A stretch of 64,000 bases of DNA from Oscillatoria princeps RMCB-10 (GCA_019359235.1 JAHHHT010000010.1:124001-188000), one strand, 5' to 3'; positions 7,922 to 17,624 are shown, counted from the stretch's first letter. Numbers and translations are program-made. Notes: generated by a model from the letters alone, not told the origin.

Positions 7922-10153
7922 ATGCCTCATCCGCTATACGTCGCTTTCATCTGGCACCAGCACCAGCCGCTCTACAAAAGCCGCACTGCGGGAGAGTACC
8001 GGCTGCCTTGGGTGCGGCTGCACGGTACGAAAGATTACTTGGATCTCGTGCTGCTGCTGGAGCGCTATCCAAAGCTGCACCAAACGGTAAATCTGGTTCC
8101 CTCGCTGATCGTGCAGATCGAGGAATACGTCGCAGGCACAGCGTTTGACCCTTACCTGACAGCGGCGCTGACGCCAACCGAGGAACTCACCACAGCTCAG
8201 CAACAGTTTATTGTCGAGCATTTCTTTGACGCCAACCACCACACGTTGATTGACCCCCACCCCCGCTACGCACAACTGTACCACCAGCGGCAAGAGAAGG
8301 GATGGGCGTGGTGCCGGGAAAACTGGCTCCCGCAAGATTACAGCGATTTGCTGGCTTGGCACAACCTGGCTTGGTTCGACCCCCTGTTCTGGGATGAGCC
8401 GGAAATTGCTCAGTGGTTAAAGCAGGGGAAGAACTTTACCCTCACTGACCGGCAGCAGATTTATGCCAAGCAGCGAGAAATTATGGGGCGCATTATACCA
8501 CAACACCGGAAAATGCAAGATGCCGGCCAGTTGGAGGTGATCACTTCTCCCTACACTCACCCGATTTTACCGCTGCTGGCCGATACCAATGCCGGTCGGG
8601 TGGCAATTCCGAACATGATTTTGCCGGAACAGCGCTTCCAGTGGGAGGAGGACATTCCCCGCCACTTGAGCAAATCTTGGGATATGTACAAAGACCGGTT
8701 TGGCCGGCAGCCGCGCGGTTTGTGGCCATCGGAGCAGGCGGTCAGCCCTCAGATTTTGCCCCACATTGCCGATCAAGGGTTCAAGTGGATTTGCTCGGAT
8801 GAGGCGATCCTGGGCTGGACGCTGAAGACCTTTTTCCACCGGGACAATATGGGTAATGTCTGCGAACCGGAGGCGCTCTACCAGCCTTACCGGCTGCCAA
8901 CTGAATACGGTGACTTGGCGATTGTGTTTCGCGATCACCGGCTGTCGGATTTGATTGGCTTTACCTACGGATCGATGAAGCCGGAACGGGCGGCGGCTGA
9001 CCTGGTTGGCCACTTGGAAGCGATCTCCCGCTGTCTGAAACAGCGGCAGCCTGAAGAGGGCACAGCCTTGGAACAGCCCTGGCTGGTGACCATTGCCCTC
9101 GACGGCGAGAATTGCTGGGAGCACTACCTCGAAGACGGCAAACCCTTCCTGGAAGCCCTCTATGAAACCCTCAGCGAAGATGAAGATATCAAACTGGTGA
9201 CGGTTTCCGAGTTTATCGAGCAGTTCCCCCCGACAGAAACCCTGCCGCCCAGTCAGCTGCACAGCGGTTCTTGGGTGGATGGCAGCCTGACAACCTGGAT
9301 TGGCGACAAGGCTAAAAATCGGGCGTGGGATTTGCTGACGGAAGCGCGACAAGTGCTGGCTAATCATCCGGAAGCGACAGAAAAAACCAATCCGGAAGCT
9401 TGGGATGCGCTGTACGCAGCGGAGGGTTCTGACTGGTTCTGGTGGTTTGGGGAAGGTCACTCCTCCAACCAGGATGCCATGTTCGACCAGCTGTTCCGGG
9501 AGCACCTGATCGCTCTCTACCAAGCGCTGGGCGAGCCGGTTCCGGAACAGCTGTACCGTGGGGTGGAAGTTCACCAGGTGCGGGGGGATCACCGCCCAGA
9601 AAGCTTTATTTATCCTGTCATTGATGGCGTGGGCGACGAGCAGGACTGGGAAAAGGCAGGCCGGCTCGAAGTTGGCGGGGCGCGGGGGACGATGCACCGC
9701 AGTTCTGCTATCCAGCGCCTCTGGTACGGGCTAGATCACCTGAATTTCTACCTGCGTGTTGATTTCAAGAGCGGTACGCGACCGGGTAAGGACTGTCCGC
9801 CGGAAGTGAATTTGCTGTGGTACTATGCAGACCGGCCCATGCACAACAGCCCCGCGCCTCTGACGGAGGTTCCGGATGAAGCGCCGTCGAACTATTTGTT
9901 CCACAACCATTTGCAGGTTAACTTGCTGACCCACTCGTTTGTGTTTCAGGAAGCAGGGGAATACCATACATGGCACGTCCGTGCCGGTCGTGCTCAAGTG
10001 GCTCTCAACAAGTGCTTGGAGGTGGCGATTCCCTGGGCGGATTTGCCGGTAGACCCGGACTGGTCGCTGCGGCTGATTTTGATGCTTTCGGATGCCGGTC
10101 GTTTCTGTGATTATTTGCCGGAAAATGGTCTGATTCCGATTGAGGTGCCGTAA
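7922..10153 (+). CDS. Glycoside hydrolase family 57 protein (alpha-amylase/branching-type)
   Basis: 743 residues with the GH57 conserved regions in order: HQHQP near the N-terminus (region 1), GLWPSEQAVS (region 2), WICSDEAILG with the predicted nucleophile Glu294 (region 3), and IALDGENCWEHY with the predicted acid/base Asp394 (region 4); the WIGDKAKNRAW segment fits region 5. The C-terminal 200 residues form an added beta-rich domain (DUF-type) seen in long cyanobacterial GH57 proteins. There is no signal peptide, so it should act in the cytoplasm on glycogen or other alpha-glucans. The exact specificity (amylase, 4-alpha-glucanotransferase or branching enzyme) is not decidable here. Monocistronic by spacing. 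Confidence 0.92.
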   Translation: MPHPLYVAFIWHQHQPLYKSRTAGEYRLPWVRLHGTKDYLDLVLLLERYPKLHQTVNLVPSLIVQIEEYVAGTAFDPYLTAALTPTEELTTAQQQFIVEHFFDANHHTLIDPHPRYAQLYHQRQEKGWAWCRENWLPQDYSDLLAWHNLAWFDPLFWDEPEIAQWLKQGKNFTLTDRQQIYAKQREIMGRIIPQHRKMQDAGQLEVITSPYTHPILPLLADTNAGRVAIPNMILPEQRFQWEEDIPRHLSKSWDMYKDRFGRQPRGLWPSEQAVSPQILPHIADQGFKWICSDEAILGWTLKTFFHRDNMGNVCEPEALYQPYRLPTEYGDLAIVFRDHRLSDLIGFTYGSMKPERAAADLVGHLEAISRCLKQRQPEEGTALEQPWLVTIALDGENCWEHYLEDGKPFLEALYETLSEDEDIKLVTVSEFIEQFPPTETLPPSQLHSGSWVDGSLTTWIGDKAKNRAWDLLTEARQVLANHPEATEKTNPEAWDALYAAEGSDWFWWFGEGHSSNQDAMFDQLFREHLIALYQALGEPVPEQLYRGVEVHQVRGDHRPESFIYPVIDGVGDEQDWEKAGRLEVGGARGTMHRSSAIQRLWYGLDHLNFYLRVDFKSGTRPGKDCPPEVNLLWYYADRPMHNSPAPLTEVPDEAPSNYLFHNHLQVNLLTHSFVFQEAGEYHTWHVRAGRAQVALNKCLEVAIPWADLPVDPDWSLRLILMLSDAGRFCDYLPENGLIPIEVP

Positions 10154-10160
10154 CTGAAAC

Positions 10161-10408
10161 CTCACCCCCTAACCCCCTCTCCGCTTGCGGAGAGGGGGAA
10201 TAAGAGGAATATTGTTATTTAAACCGCAGAAGTACAAAGATAAACGCAGATATTTGCATGATTCATCTGCGTCCATCTACTTCGGCGTTTATCTGCGGTT
10301 AAAATTAAAAGCTATACCCTTCCAGCCTGAGCCTGGAAACGAGAAAAAGGAACGAGAAAAAAACTCCCCCTCTCCCTTTATGGGAGAGGGGGCTGGGGGG
10401 TGAGGGTT
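10161..10408. repeat. Repeat cluster: two G-rich hairpins flanking an ACCGCAGA inverted repeat
   Basis: Two copies of the CCCTCTCC hairpin family (10161-10198 and 10364-10408) face each other in opposite orientation. Between them, 10222-10301 is a long imperfect hairpin with ends AACCGCAGA and TCTGCGGTT and an inner pair GATAAACGC / GCGTTTATC. A fragment of the same sequence (ATCTGCG...CATCTGCGGTTA) lies at 20370-20403. Convergent GH57 and lysS genes abut the cluster, so the hairpins may serve as a two-way terminator. Confidence 0.75.
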
Positions 10409-10423
10409 ATTACCTCGTATCGC

Positions 10424-11980
10424 TTAAGCGTCTTTGACGGGACGCATGGTGGGGAATAAGATGGCGTCGCGGATGCTGAGCGTGTCTGTCAGCAGCATGA
10501 CGATCCGGTCCACTCCGATTCCCATGCCGGCACAATTGGGCATTCCCAAGGATAAGGCTTGGATGAAGTCTTCATCCATTGGGTGCGCTTCTTCATCACC
10601 GGCTTTTTTCTGCGCCAGCTGTTCTTCAAACCGCTTGCGCTGCTCTTTGGGATCGTTCAATTCCGAGAAGCCGTTGGCGCATTCTGTGCCGACAATAAAT
10701 AGCTCGAACCGCTCGACAAAACCGGGCTTGCTGCGGTGTCCTTTGGCGAGGGGGCTGACTTCGACGGGGAAGTCTGTGATGAAAGTCGGCTGAATCAGGG
10801 TTGGCGCTACCTGCTTGTCAAAGACGGTGTAGAGGACGTAACCCAAACTCTGCTTTTCCAGACTGGAGAGGTGCACTCCGAGTTTTTCGGCGGCGGCGAT
10901 GGCGTCTGGCAATTGCAAGCTGTCAAAATCCAAGCCGGTTTTATCTTTGACGGCTTCCACCATTGTTTGGACTTGCCAGTGCTTGCCGGTGAACGTGGGA
11001 TAGTTGCCGGTGTGGTCGTACTGGCGCTCTATATTGATGGTTTGCTTCTGAAATTCTATCTCCTTGCGGTCGCCAAAAACAGCAGCGGCTGCCTTGCAGA
11101 TAACGTCTTCTACGACTGCCAGGATGTCGAAGTAGTCGGCGTAGGCTTGGTAAACTTCGAGGGAGGTGAATTCAGGGTTGTGGGTGCTGTCAATGCCTTC
11201 GTTTCTGAAGACTCGCCCCAGTTCAAAGACGCGCTCGAAACCGCCGCAAATTGCCCGCTTCAGGAAGAGTTCTGGAGCGATGCGCAGGTACAAATCTACA
11301 TCGAGGGCGTTGTGGTGGGTGATGAAGGGTCTGGCGGCGGCTCCGCCATAAATGGCTTGCAGGGTGGGGGTTTCTATTTCATAAAAACCGGCGTCCCACA
11401 GGTAGGTGCGAATGCTCTGCAGGATGCGGCTGCGCAAGACAAATCGCTGCAAGGATTCTGGATTGCCGGCCATGTCCATTTCCCGGTGCCGGCGGCAGGT
11501 TTCGGGGTCATTAACTCCGTAATAGGCGTCGGGAAATTGGATGGTGGCTTTTGAGAGGACTTGCAATTCCCGAACCTGGATGGAGAGTTCTCCCCGCTGG
11601 GTGCGACAGGCTATTCCTTCTGCGCCGACGAAATCGCCGATGTCGAGGAGTTTTTTAATTTGGTCGAAGGATAAGCCGGGTTCGCCGGTGACTAGGCTTT
11701 TCTCGATTTTGAGCTGAATTTTGCCGGCGGCGTCTTTGAGGTCAATAAAGCAAATTTTGCCGCTGTCGCGCTTGGAGGTGATGCGACCGCAAAGGCGGAG
11801 AGATTGTTCTTCTGGGTCAGTTTGTCCGTTTTGGAGTTCTTTGCTGGGTTGGGTAAATATGTCGTGTACCTGCTGTGTGGTGTGCGACCGCTGGTAAGAC
11901 TGGCTGGGATAGGGGTCTGTGCCTAACCCGCGCAGTTCATCTACTTTCTGCGACCGTACTTCTGCTTCGCTGCGTGTCAT
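10424..11980 (-). CDS. lysS: Lysyl-tRNA synthetase, class II
   Basis: 518 residues. Charges tRNA-Lys. An N-terminal OB-fold anticodon-binding domain (LCGRITSKRDSGKICFIDLKD, about residues 63-83) precedes the class II core. Motif 2 reads FRNEGIDSTHNPEF and motif 3 reads GMGIGVDRIVMLL near the C-terminus, with the lysine-pocket residues of the lysS type (for example ELFLKR). Length is typical. Transcribed singly; the start at 11980 is the first Met and fits bacterial LysRS. A C-terminal insertion rich in Lys and Glu before the last motif is normal for cyanobacterial enzymes. Confidence 0.97.
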   Translation of the reverse strand: MTRSEAEVRSQKVDELRGLGTDPYPSQSYQRSHTTQQVHDIFTQPSKELQNGQTDPEEQSLRLCGRITSKRDSGKICFIDLKDAAGKIQLKIEKSLVTGEPGLSFDQIKKLLDIGDFVGAEGIACRTQRGELSIQVRELQVLSKATIQFPDAYYGVNDPETCRRHREMDMAGNPESLQRFVLRSRILQSIRTYLWDAGFYEIETPTLQAIYGGAAARPFITHHNALDVDLYLRIAPELFLKRAICGGFERVFELGRVFRNEGIDSTHNPEFTSLEVYQAYADYFDILAVVEDVICKAAAAVFGDRKEIEFQKQTINIERQYDHTGNYPTFTGKHWQVQTMVEAVKDKTGLDFDSLQLPDAIAAAEKLGVHLSSLEKQSLGYVLYTVFDKQVAPTLIQPTFITDFPVEVSPLAKGHRSKPGFVERFELFIVGTECANGFSELNDPKEQRKRFEEQLAQKKAGDEEAHPMDEDFIQALSLGMPNCAGMGIGVDRIVMLLTDTLSIRDAILFPTMRPVKDA

Positions 11981-12125
11981 CCGCTGTTATCCTTTGTTAG
12001 AGCAAGCACGTTATTATAGCATACAGGTGGCCGGCTTGTGCGATCCTGAGGACAGGCGGGACGCCTGTACCGCTCCTTTGCTTTCCCTGCGCCGGCGCTT
12101 CTCCTGCGCCCATCAACAAACCGGC

Positions 12126-12152
12126 TTTCCTAAAGAAACCCGGTTTCTGGCG
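12126..12152. repeat. Single arm of the GAAACCCGGTTTC palindrome family
   Basis: TAAAGAAACCCGGTTTCTGG is one arm of the palindrome found in pairs elsewhere in the window. Just upstream at 12050-12075 is an ACAGGCGGGACGCCTGTACC hairpin, a second family recurring at 13355-13378 and 48714-48795. Together they fill the 300-base gap between lysS and the retropepsin pseudogene; the rest of the gap shows nothing else. Confidence 0.7.
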
Positions 12153-12282
12153 GTTGTTTTGCGCAGCAAATCTGTTAGGATTAATTATGTCTGCCGGCTT
12201 ACTTACAGGGTTTCATAGCTGGCGCTACGCTGTGACTAGATGGCAGAAAGCCGGTTGGTTTGAGAAAGAGAGTTTGTCAACT

Positions 12283-12690
12283 TTAGGGAGACTTAGGACA
12301 GCGAATCTCGGCTTCTCTAATATAAATGACGGCTTTAAAACGGGTGAGAAAGTTCATTCACAGCAGACCATCTACAAAAGTGGTTACCGGCAAATTGGGG
12401 GTGAGGATGGGGAAATTGCCCACATGATGACCCAAACAGCTGAACCAAGGGACAGCGACCACCGGCGGTGCAACAGCGCCACCCCCTGTGAGGGTTGTGA
12501 GCCGGCGCAGAGGATTTTGCAGGTCGCAACCCAGAGCCTCTAGAACGCTGACCCGCAATAGAGTATAGGAGGAGCCTGTATCTACCAGCAACCTAACTTC
12601 CCTAACACTGCCATCTCTTCCACCGGCGGCGGCTTGTACCAGCAGTAAGTTTCCGTAGCGCGAACACCGATAAATTCTTTGTGCACTCAC
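12283..12690 (-). pseudogene. Retropepsin-like aspartic protease, interrupted by one TGA
   Basis: The frame has the active-site triad LLVDTGSSYTLL (Asp37 in VDTGS) and continues to TFVDGLL, where a TGA (12358-12360) replaces the Gly codon expected in the conserved GLLGMNFL signature. After the stop the same frame continues with MNFLTRFKAVIYI and ends in a natural TAA at 12283-12285, giving 135 residues if the TGA were GGA. The missing downstream helix carries the family signature that packs under the active site, so a truncated 110-residue product would probably be inactive. The ATG overlaps the stop of the upstream gene by four bases, implying translational coupling. One change (GGA to TGA) explains the break, so decay is recent, or it is a sequencing error, or the stop is read through. 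Confidence 0.75.
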
Positions 12691-13169
12691 AGCATCACCG
12701 CGTAATCTTCAGGAATAGGGCCAGTATAGTCGATGGCGATTGACTTGATGTGTTTAAACCTCATCAGTGCTTTGTCTATTTCATCTCGGTCGGCTGAGTG
12801 AGCTAAGACTTCACCCCGATACACATTCCACTCGAAGTCAGTTTCGGTGTCAGCAATCAGCACCCACTGGCGCGGGTAGCGGCTGCGGATTTCTTCAATC
12901 GTCAAAATTTCGCCGGTGGGCTGGTAGCCCGGGTTGTTGCTGTACCGGACAGGTTTGCTATCTTGACTTTCGAGTTGGGAGGAGTCCTGTGATTTTTTCT
13001 CCGCCTCTAGAATGTGGGGGTGGGGAGTTGCCGGCTGGCTCTCACCGGCTGGCTGAGTGAGGCGCTGTTCGCGGAATTGGAGAAAGGCGATAAAATCAGC
13101 GACTTGTTTGAGCTGTTCTTCGCTGAGGCGGTCTAGTTCCTGTCCGAGGTGTTCTTGGATGCCGGTCAT
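12687..13169 (-). CDS. Hypothetical protein paired with the retropepsin gene
   Basis: 160 residues. The N-terminal 35 residues (LDRLSEEQLKQVADFIAFLQFRE) look like the helical DUF2281-type motif of antitoxin-like proteins. A low-complexity linker follows (about 40-75). The C-terminal 75 residues (IRSRYPRQWVLIADTETD...VLAHSADRDEIDKAL) form a small alpha/beta domain that I recognise as the conserved partner encoded just before retropepsin-like genes in cyanobacteria. No catalytic motif is visible. It overlaps the next gene by 4 bp. The role is unknown; a shared role with the protease is inference from the coupling. Confidence 0.7.
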   Translation of the reverse strand: MTGIQEHLGQELDRLSEEQLKQVADFIAFLQFREQRLTQPAGESQPATPHPHILEAEKKSQDSSQLESQDSKPVRYSNNPGYQPTGEILTIEEIRSRYPRQWVLIADTETDFEWNVYRGEVLAHSADRDEIDKALMRFKHIKSIAIDYTGPIPEDYAVML

Positions 13170-13399
13170 TTTAATCTCTCCTGAGTCAGGATGAACGGTG
13201 AATCTCTGGATTAATTATAGCGCTGCAGCCGGTTGTGAAGAGGGCTGGGCACACTGGCAACCGGCTGTGCGCCGCGCTAAAAGCTGCTGGGTGAAGCCCA
13301 GGGGATTGGGCTAAAGCCCAACTACAAACCTTAAATATAGCAGGTTCCCGACGTAGCACAGGCGTCTCGCCTGTGCGGTTCGGGGTTTCAAAGAGCCGG

Positions 13400-14425
13400 C
13401 TATCCTCCCGGCGCAACCGCCACCACCTTCTCAGCTTCATCTATCGCTATCCCAGCCACGCCAAACTGCTCAATAACCCAAGCATTCGTCGTCAAGTGAG
13501 TGCTAATTTCCGCCACGCGGTACTGACTCCGCTCCGACGCCAAAGCAGCCGGCAGCAGCAACTGATCTGCCAAGTGAACATCGGCAGGCGCACCGGTTTT
13601 ATGGAACTCAAAAAATTCCTCAACCGCCATTTCCGCCACTTTTTCCGCCGGCACCCCCAAACGCCCCAAACTGCTGAACCCAGCTAAACTATTCTCATAC
13701 GATGCCGTCAGAAAAATACCCGCCCCCGGCGCGACACCTCGCTCCCGCACCGGCTGCACCGTGGCTCTAATGTTCGCCTCGCGCAATAAATTCTCAGCGC
13801 GGTGAGCCATCCGGTTAGGAATGTGCGAAGGCAATTCCGTCACCGCCGCCAAACCGCGCACCTTTTGCAGCGCGCCGCGCTCCAGAAGGTTCAGCCCGGT
13901 AATGGTGCTGTTGCCGGTGACGCGCAGTTCCACCTCTCCCCCACCTTTGGGATACCACCCCCAAGCGCGGAGGCGCACCTCCGCCCGCACCCCCATCCGG
14001 GCTATCGTGGGCAGAAATACCTGTTCGATGTAGGTGACTGGGGGGCTGAAGGCAACGTGGGTTCCGCCGCGCAGCGTCACCACCGAATCGCCAGAGGCGA
14101 GCGCCAGGGGAAGCAACACCGTCTGCAAAACCAAACTGACAGCGCCGGCTGTCCCAACCTCGAAAGTGTACTGTCCCGCCTGGGGGGGAGAGCCGGGAAT
14201 AAACTCCAGAGCCGATGATTCCAGCTTATCCCCCCGCAGCGAAGCTTGACAGACAGCAGCAAGAGCCCGCACGCCGGTGAGGTGTTGGGCAGCCAGTCCG
14301 GGTTTGGAGCGACCGGCACGGATGGCGATAATGCGGATGGGGGTGCCGGTAATGGCGGCGAGACTGAGCGAAGTGCGCAGCACCTGTCCGCCGCCTTCGC
14401 CATAGGAACCGTCGATGACAATCAT
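13400..14425 (-). CDS. rtcA: RNA 3'-terminal phosphate cyclase
   Basis: 341 residues. RtcA converts an RNA 3'-phosphate to a 2',3'-cyclic phosphate with ATP through a covalent His-AMP intermediate. Family motifs: GSYGEGGGQVLR at the N-terminus, RAGRSKPGLAAQH, and the catalytic-His segment VHLADQLLLPAAL in the C-terminal third, followed by STHLTTN. Full length. No rtcB or rtcR is adjacent, so it is a stand-alone gene here. The gap after it (13170-13399) has an ACAGGCGTCTCGCCTGTG hairpin repeat. Confidence 0.95.
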   Translation of the reverse strand: MIVIDGSYGEGGGQVLRTSLSLAAITGTPIRIIAIRAGRSKPGLAAQHLTGVRALAAVCQASLRGDKLESSALEFIPGSPPQAGQYTFEVGTAGAVSLVLQTVLLPLALASGDSVVTLRGGTHVAFSPPVTYIEQVFLPTIARMGVRAEVRLRAWGWYPKGGGEVELRVTGNSTITGLNLLERGALQKVRGLAAVTELPSHIPNRMAHRAENLLREANIRATVQPVRERGVAPGAGIFLTASYENSLAGFSSLGRLGVPAEKVAEMAVEEFFEFHKTGAPADVHLADQLLLPAALASERSQYRVAEISTHLTTNAWVIEQFGVAGIAIDEAEKVVAVAPGG

Positions 14426-14573
14426 AAGGAATTTGGATTAAAGATTTAAACCCTACTCAATACAGGCTACTCAGAGACTCGACGCCTGTGCCACAAAAAT
14501 GCAAAAAAGCACAAAGACGCTTCACCCGTATGATGGAGTAAGGAAGAAAGAAGCGAGATTTGGACTGAGGAAC

Positions 14574-15458
14574 ATGGGCGCGATTTGGGAAATTGACTTT
14601 TACAGCCGTCCAATTTTGGACGAGCAAGAGAAAAAACGTTGGGAAGTCTTGATATGCGAGAGTCCTTTGGAAACGCGCCGGAGTAATGAATCGCTGTTTC
14701 GGTTTAGCAAATTTTGTGCGGCGAATGAGGTGAATTCAATCTGGCTGGGCAATGCCATAAAAGAAGCGAGCTACAAAGCACCGGCAGCGCCGACAAAAAT
14801 TCGCTTCTTCCGCCGGCAGATGACAAATATGATAACCAAAGCGTGCGGCGACTTGGGGATTGCAGCCAGCCCGAGCCGGCGCACAGTCACCCTGCACCGG
14901 TGGTTGCTTGAGCGGATGCAGAACTTCTACCCGAACCAACCAGGATATCAGGCTTCGGCTGCGGCGTCACCCTCGGTGCGCTACGAGACGCCCAAACCCC
15001 TACCCCTACCCGACGCCTTGATCGGAGATCGGTGGGCGTTCGTCACCTTGGAAGCAGGTGCCTTTGAGGAAATGCACGAATGGGACATTAGCTTTGGCGA
15101 GGGGTTCCCGCTGTGCTCAACCTCGGCAAGCGGCTCGCCGATCGCGCCCGAGACGGCCATTCCGGGCTTCATCGTTTTCTCCAACCGCGCCGTAGCGCTG
15201 GCCGGCTGGATGTCCGGGCTGGAACTGGCATACCTGAAAGTTGACGGCAACCAGCCGGCGAGATTGATCCTGGAAACCGGAGCCAGTGAGAGCTGGATTC
15301 TGGCCAATCTGCCAGACCGGCAAACTGAGGAGGAAGCTTTGAAATTTGAGTCAGGGAAGCAAAAAGCCGAAAACTTGCATTTTATAGCAGTTCAGTCCAG
15401 TCCGCAATCGGAAAGCTTTGCCGGCTTTTGGCTACTGCAGGAACTCAATCTGGCGTAA
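14574..15458 (+). CDS. Tab2/Atab2-like RNA-binding protein
   Basis: 294 residues from the ATG at 14574; a longer frame from 14499 exists but the family begins MGxIWExDFYSRPILD, which matches exactly at 14574, and a GAGG precedes it. Tab2/Atab2 proteins bind the psaB leader and support photosystem I synthesis in algae and plants; cyanobacterial homologues are presumed to act in photosystem mRNA translation or stability. Conserved segments include KRWEVLICESP, IRFFRRQMTNMI and WAFVTLEAG. Cytoplasmic, no membrane segments. The C-terminus ends with the GFWLLQELNLA block that is typical of the family, so it is intact. Confidence 0.9.
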   Translation: MGAIWEIDFYSRPILDEQEKKRWEVLICESPLETRRSNESLFRFSKFCAANEVNSIWLGNAIKEASYKAPAAPTKIRFFRRQMTNMITKACGDLGIAASPSRRTVTLHRWLLERMQNFYPNQPGYQASAAASPSVRYETPKPLPLPDALIGDRWAFVTLEAGAFEEMHEWDISFGEGFPLCSTSASGSPIAPETAIPGFIVFSNRAVALAGWMSGLELAYLKVDGNQPARLILETGASESWILANLPDRQTEEEALKFESGKQKAENLHFIAVQSSPQSESFAGFWLLQELNLA

Positions 15459-15541
15459 AGTGAATGCAGAACAATTAGCTGTTAGCTGTTAGCAATTAAC
15501 TAATGGCTAATCGCGAGCCAGCTAATCGCGAGCAAGGTGTC

Positions 15542-16852
15542 ATGGGGTCTGAAAATTTGCAACAAGAGGCGTCGCCAGAACAGCTGCTAGAGTTAGCGGC
15601 AAAAGCGGGGGCGGAAGCAGCTGAGGTGTTTCAGGTGAGTTCCCTGTCCCGACCGGTGTTCTTTGAGGCGAACCGGCTCAAACAGCTGGAAAGCGCCCAG
15701 TCAGAAGAGACAGCGCTGAGGGTGTGGCGGGACGGGCGTCCGGGGCTGGCGGTGGCCTGCGGGCCTGCGGACGCCCAAAAATTGGTGGAGCGGGCTCTGG
15801 CGCTCAGCCGCCTCAACGAACCGGAAACGATCGAACTGGCCACAGATGGCCAGACTGTCTATCCTGACTTGGGAACGACGGTGCCGGTGGAAGTGCTGGT
15901 GGAGTGGGGCAAAGAGGCGATCGCCCTGATTCGAGACGCCTATCCAGATCTCCTCTGCTCAGCTGAGTGGGATTGCGAGGTGGAAACCACCCGCCTGCTC
16001 AACTCCCACGGGTTAGACTGTCGCTGTGCAGACACCACTCTCAGCTGCTACCTTTCAGCTGAATGGGTGCGGGGAGATGATTTCTTGAGTGTTGGGGATG
16101 GCCTAACGCAGCGCGGCAGCCTGGAGCCGGCGGCGCTGGCCAATCACATTTTGCAGCGGCTGGAGTGGGCCAAAGAAAACGTCGCGCCCCCGACCGGTCG
16201 CGTGCCGGTGCTGTTTACCGCCAAAGCGGCGGACATGCTCTGGGGCACTGTCCAGTCCGCTCTGAATGGCAAACTGGTAATTGAGAAATCTTCTCCCTGG
16301 AGCGATCTGCTCGGACAGCAGGTGATTTCCGACGCCCTGACGGTTAGGCAGGAACCTGATGCCGGCCCGTTTAGCTGCCCTTTTGACGATGAAGGCACTC
16401 CTACCCGATCTCTCGTTTTTATCCAAAACGGGGTGCTGCAGCTATTCTATACCGACCGCAGCACGGGTCGGTTGCTGGGGGGCGGCACCACCGGCAATGG
16501 CTTTCGCCCCGGTTTGGGCAGCTATCCCACACCCGGGCTATTTAATTTGCTGATTCAGCCTGGAAGCCTTTCGCTGCTGGAGCTGATTGGCAAGCTGGAG
16601 GAAGGACTGGTGGTGGATCAGATGCTGGGCGGCGGTGCCGGCATCTCTGGCGAATTCTCCGTTAATGTCGATCTCGGCTACCGAGTCAAAAATGGCCAGA
16701 TTGTCGGTCGAGTTAAAGACACAATGGTTGCCGGTAATGTCTACACAGCTCTCAAGCAGCTGCTTGAATTAGGAGGCGATGCCGACTGGAACGGAGCTTG
16801 CTATACGCCGTCTGCGATTGTGGGGGGGCTGTCTGTCACCGGCAAAAATTAA
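15542..16852 (+). CDS. TldD/PmbA family protein, TldE (PmbA) type
   Basis: 436 residues from the ATG at 15542. An upstream ATG at 15503 would add 13 residues (MANREPANREQGV) encoded by a tandem TAATCGCGAGC repeat, so the later start is preferred, although its ribosome-binding site is weak. It lacks the HExxxH zinc motif of the active TldD subunit and so fits TldE/PmbA, which forms a heterodimeric protease with TldD. Features: LRVWRDGRPGLAVACG, GTPTRSLVFIQNGVLQ, and the glycine-rich DQMLGGGAGISGEFSVN of the family. No tldD is in the window. Substrate in cyanobacteria unknown. Confidence 0.88.
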   Translation: MGSENLQQEASPEQLLELAAKAGAEAAEVFQVSSLSRPVFFEANRLKQLESAQSEETALRVWRDGRPGLAVACGPADAQKLVERALALSRLNEPETIELATDGQTVYPDLGTTVPVEVLVEWGKEAIALIRDAYPDLLCSAEWDCEVETTRLLNSHGLDCRCADTTLSCYLSAEWVRGDDFLSVGDGLTQRGSLEPAALANHILQRLEWAKENVAPPTGRVPVLFTAKAADMLWGTVQSALNGKLVIEKSSPWSDLLGQQVISDALTVRQEPDAGPFSCPFDDEGTPTRSLVFIQNGVLQLFYTDRSTGRLLGGGTTGNGFRPGLGSYPTPGLFNLLIQPGSLSLLELIGKLEEGLVVDQMLGGGAGISGEFSVNVDLGYRVKNGQIVGRVKDTMVAGNVYTALKQLLELGGDADWNGACYTPSAIVGGLSVTGKN

Positions 16853-17624
16853 GGGGATTTGCCATCCTTTTGGGCATTGGGCACGCTCGCACGCTCGGAC
16901 TGGGGACTGGGCGTAACTAATCTCAAGGAGCTGGTCTGTTAATTGCGGTCAATCAACTGGACACGATATAAACCGCTGCTCTCAGAAATAAACTTGCCTG
17001 AAAAACAAACAATTTTCGCGCTTGTCCTACTGAGTAAAGCTTGCCAAAACGGGAGCATTCCATTTGTGTAAATTTGTGCGAACATCTTCACCCCCTCACC
17101 CCCCGCGCCCAACGCCTACAAGGGAGAGGGGGGAAAAAAACTAAAAATTTACCCCTCGACCCTGGTGGGAGAGGGGTAAGGGGTGAGGGGGATGGCAAAA
17201 ATGGGATGCTCCTGCCAAAACTAGACAAGATAAGAAGACCTTTTCTTACTCCCCCTTTCCCCTTGTGGGAGAGGGGGTTGGGGGGTGAGGGGGCATTGGA
17301 ATCGGACGCATTTGCTCGGAATGAATGGGTGAGGAGAGAGTGTGAAATCAAGGCATGAAGATGACAGTGAAGGCTTAAGGTTGTATAATAATTGTACCGC
17401 AGAAACGACCGATTTAACTGCTCAGCTTGTAGGAGGAACCAATACCCTCTTCTTCTCCCCCTCCCCGTGGACGGGGAGGGGGTTGGGGGGTGGGGTTCTT
17501 CGACTGTCTCCTTCTGGTTGCGCCCGACAGGGATGGCGGGGGCACAATCCCTGCGGCAATCCTGACGGGTTGTCAGTCACGGATTTTTCAAATATCGGTT
17601 TTCAAAAGATATAAGATTGAAGTT
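16853..17624. other. Repeat-rich gap without genes
   Basis: About 770 bases. 16868-16917 holds GGGCATTGGGCAC-type heptamers with the trailing GGGCGTAACTAAT block shared with 7690-7800. Four copies of the CCCTCNCC G-rich hairpin family lie at 17086-17130, 17152-17192, 17250-17292 and 17455-17498. Open frames through here are all repeat-encoded low-complexity stretches, and I reject them as genes. The last 60 bases before 17625 are AT-rich and may carry the promoter of the ClC gene. Confidence 0.7.

Noticed and set aside
8567-9697. Antisense frame of 376 codons inside the GH57 gene
   Set aside because: Shadow frame; the GH57 motifs on the forward strand settle which strand codes.
10736-11554. 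Forward frame of 272 codons inside lysS
   Set aside because: Antisense shadow of a clear lysyl-tRNA synthetase.
12154-12543. Forward frame of 129 codons opposite the retropepsin remnant
   Set aside because: The reverse strand shows VDTGSS and the GLLxMNFL pattern, so this is a shadow.
17041-17358. Open frame through the G-rich hairpins
   Set aside because: Entirely repeat-encoded low-complexity sequence.
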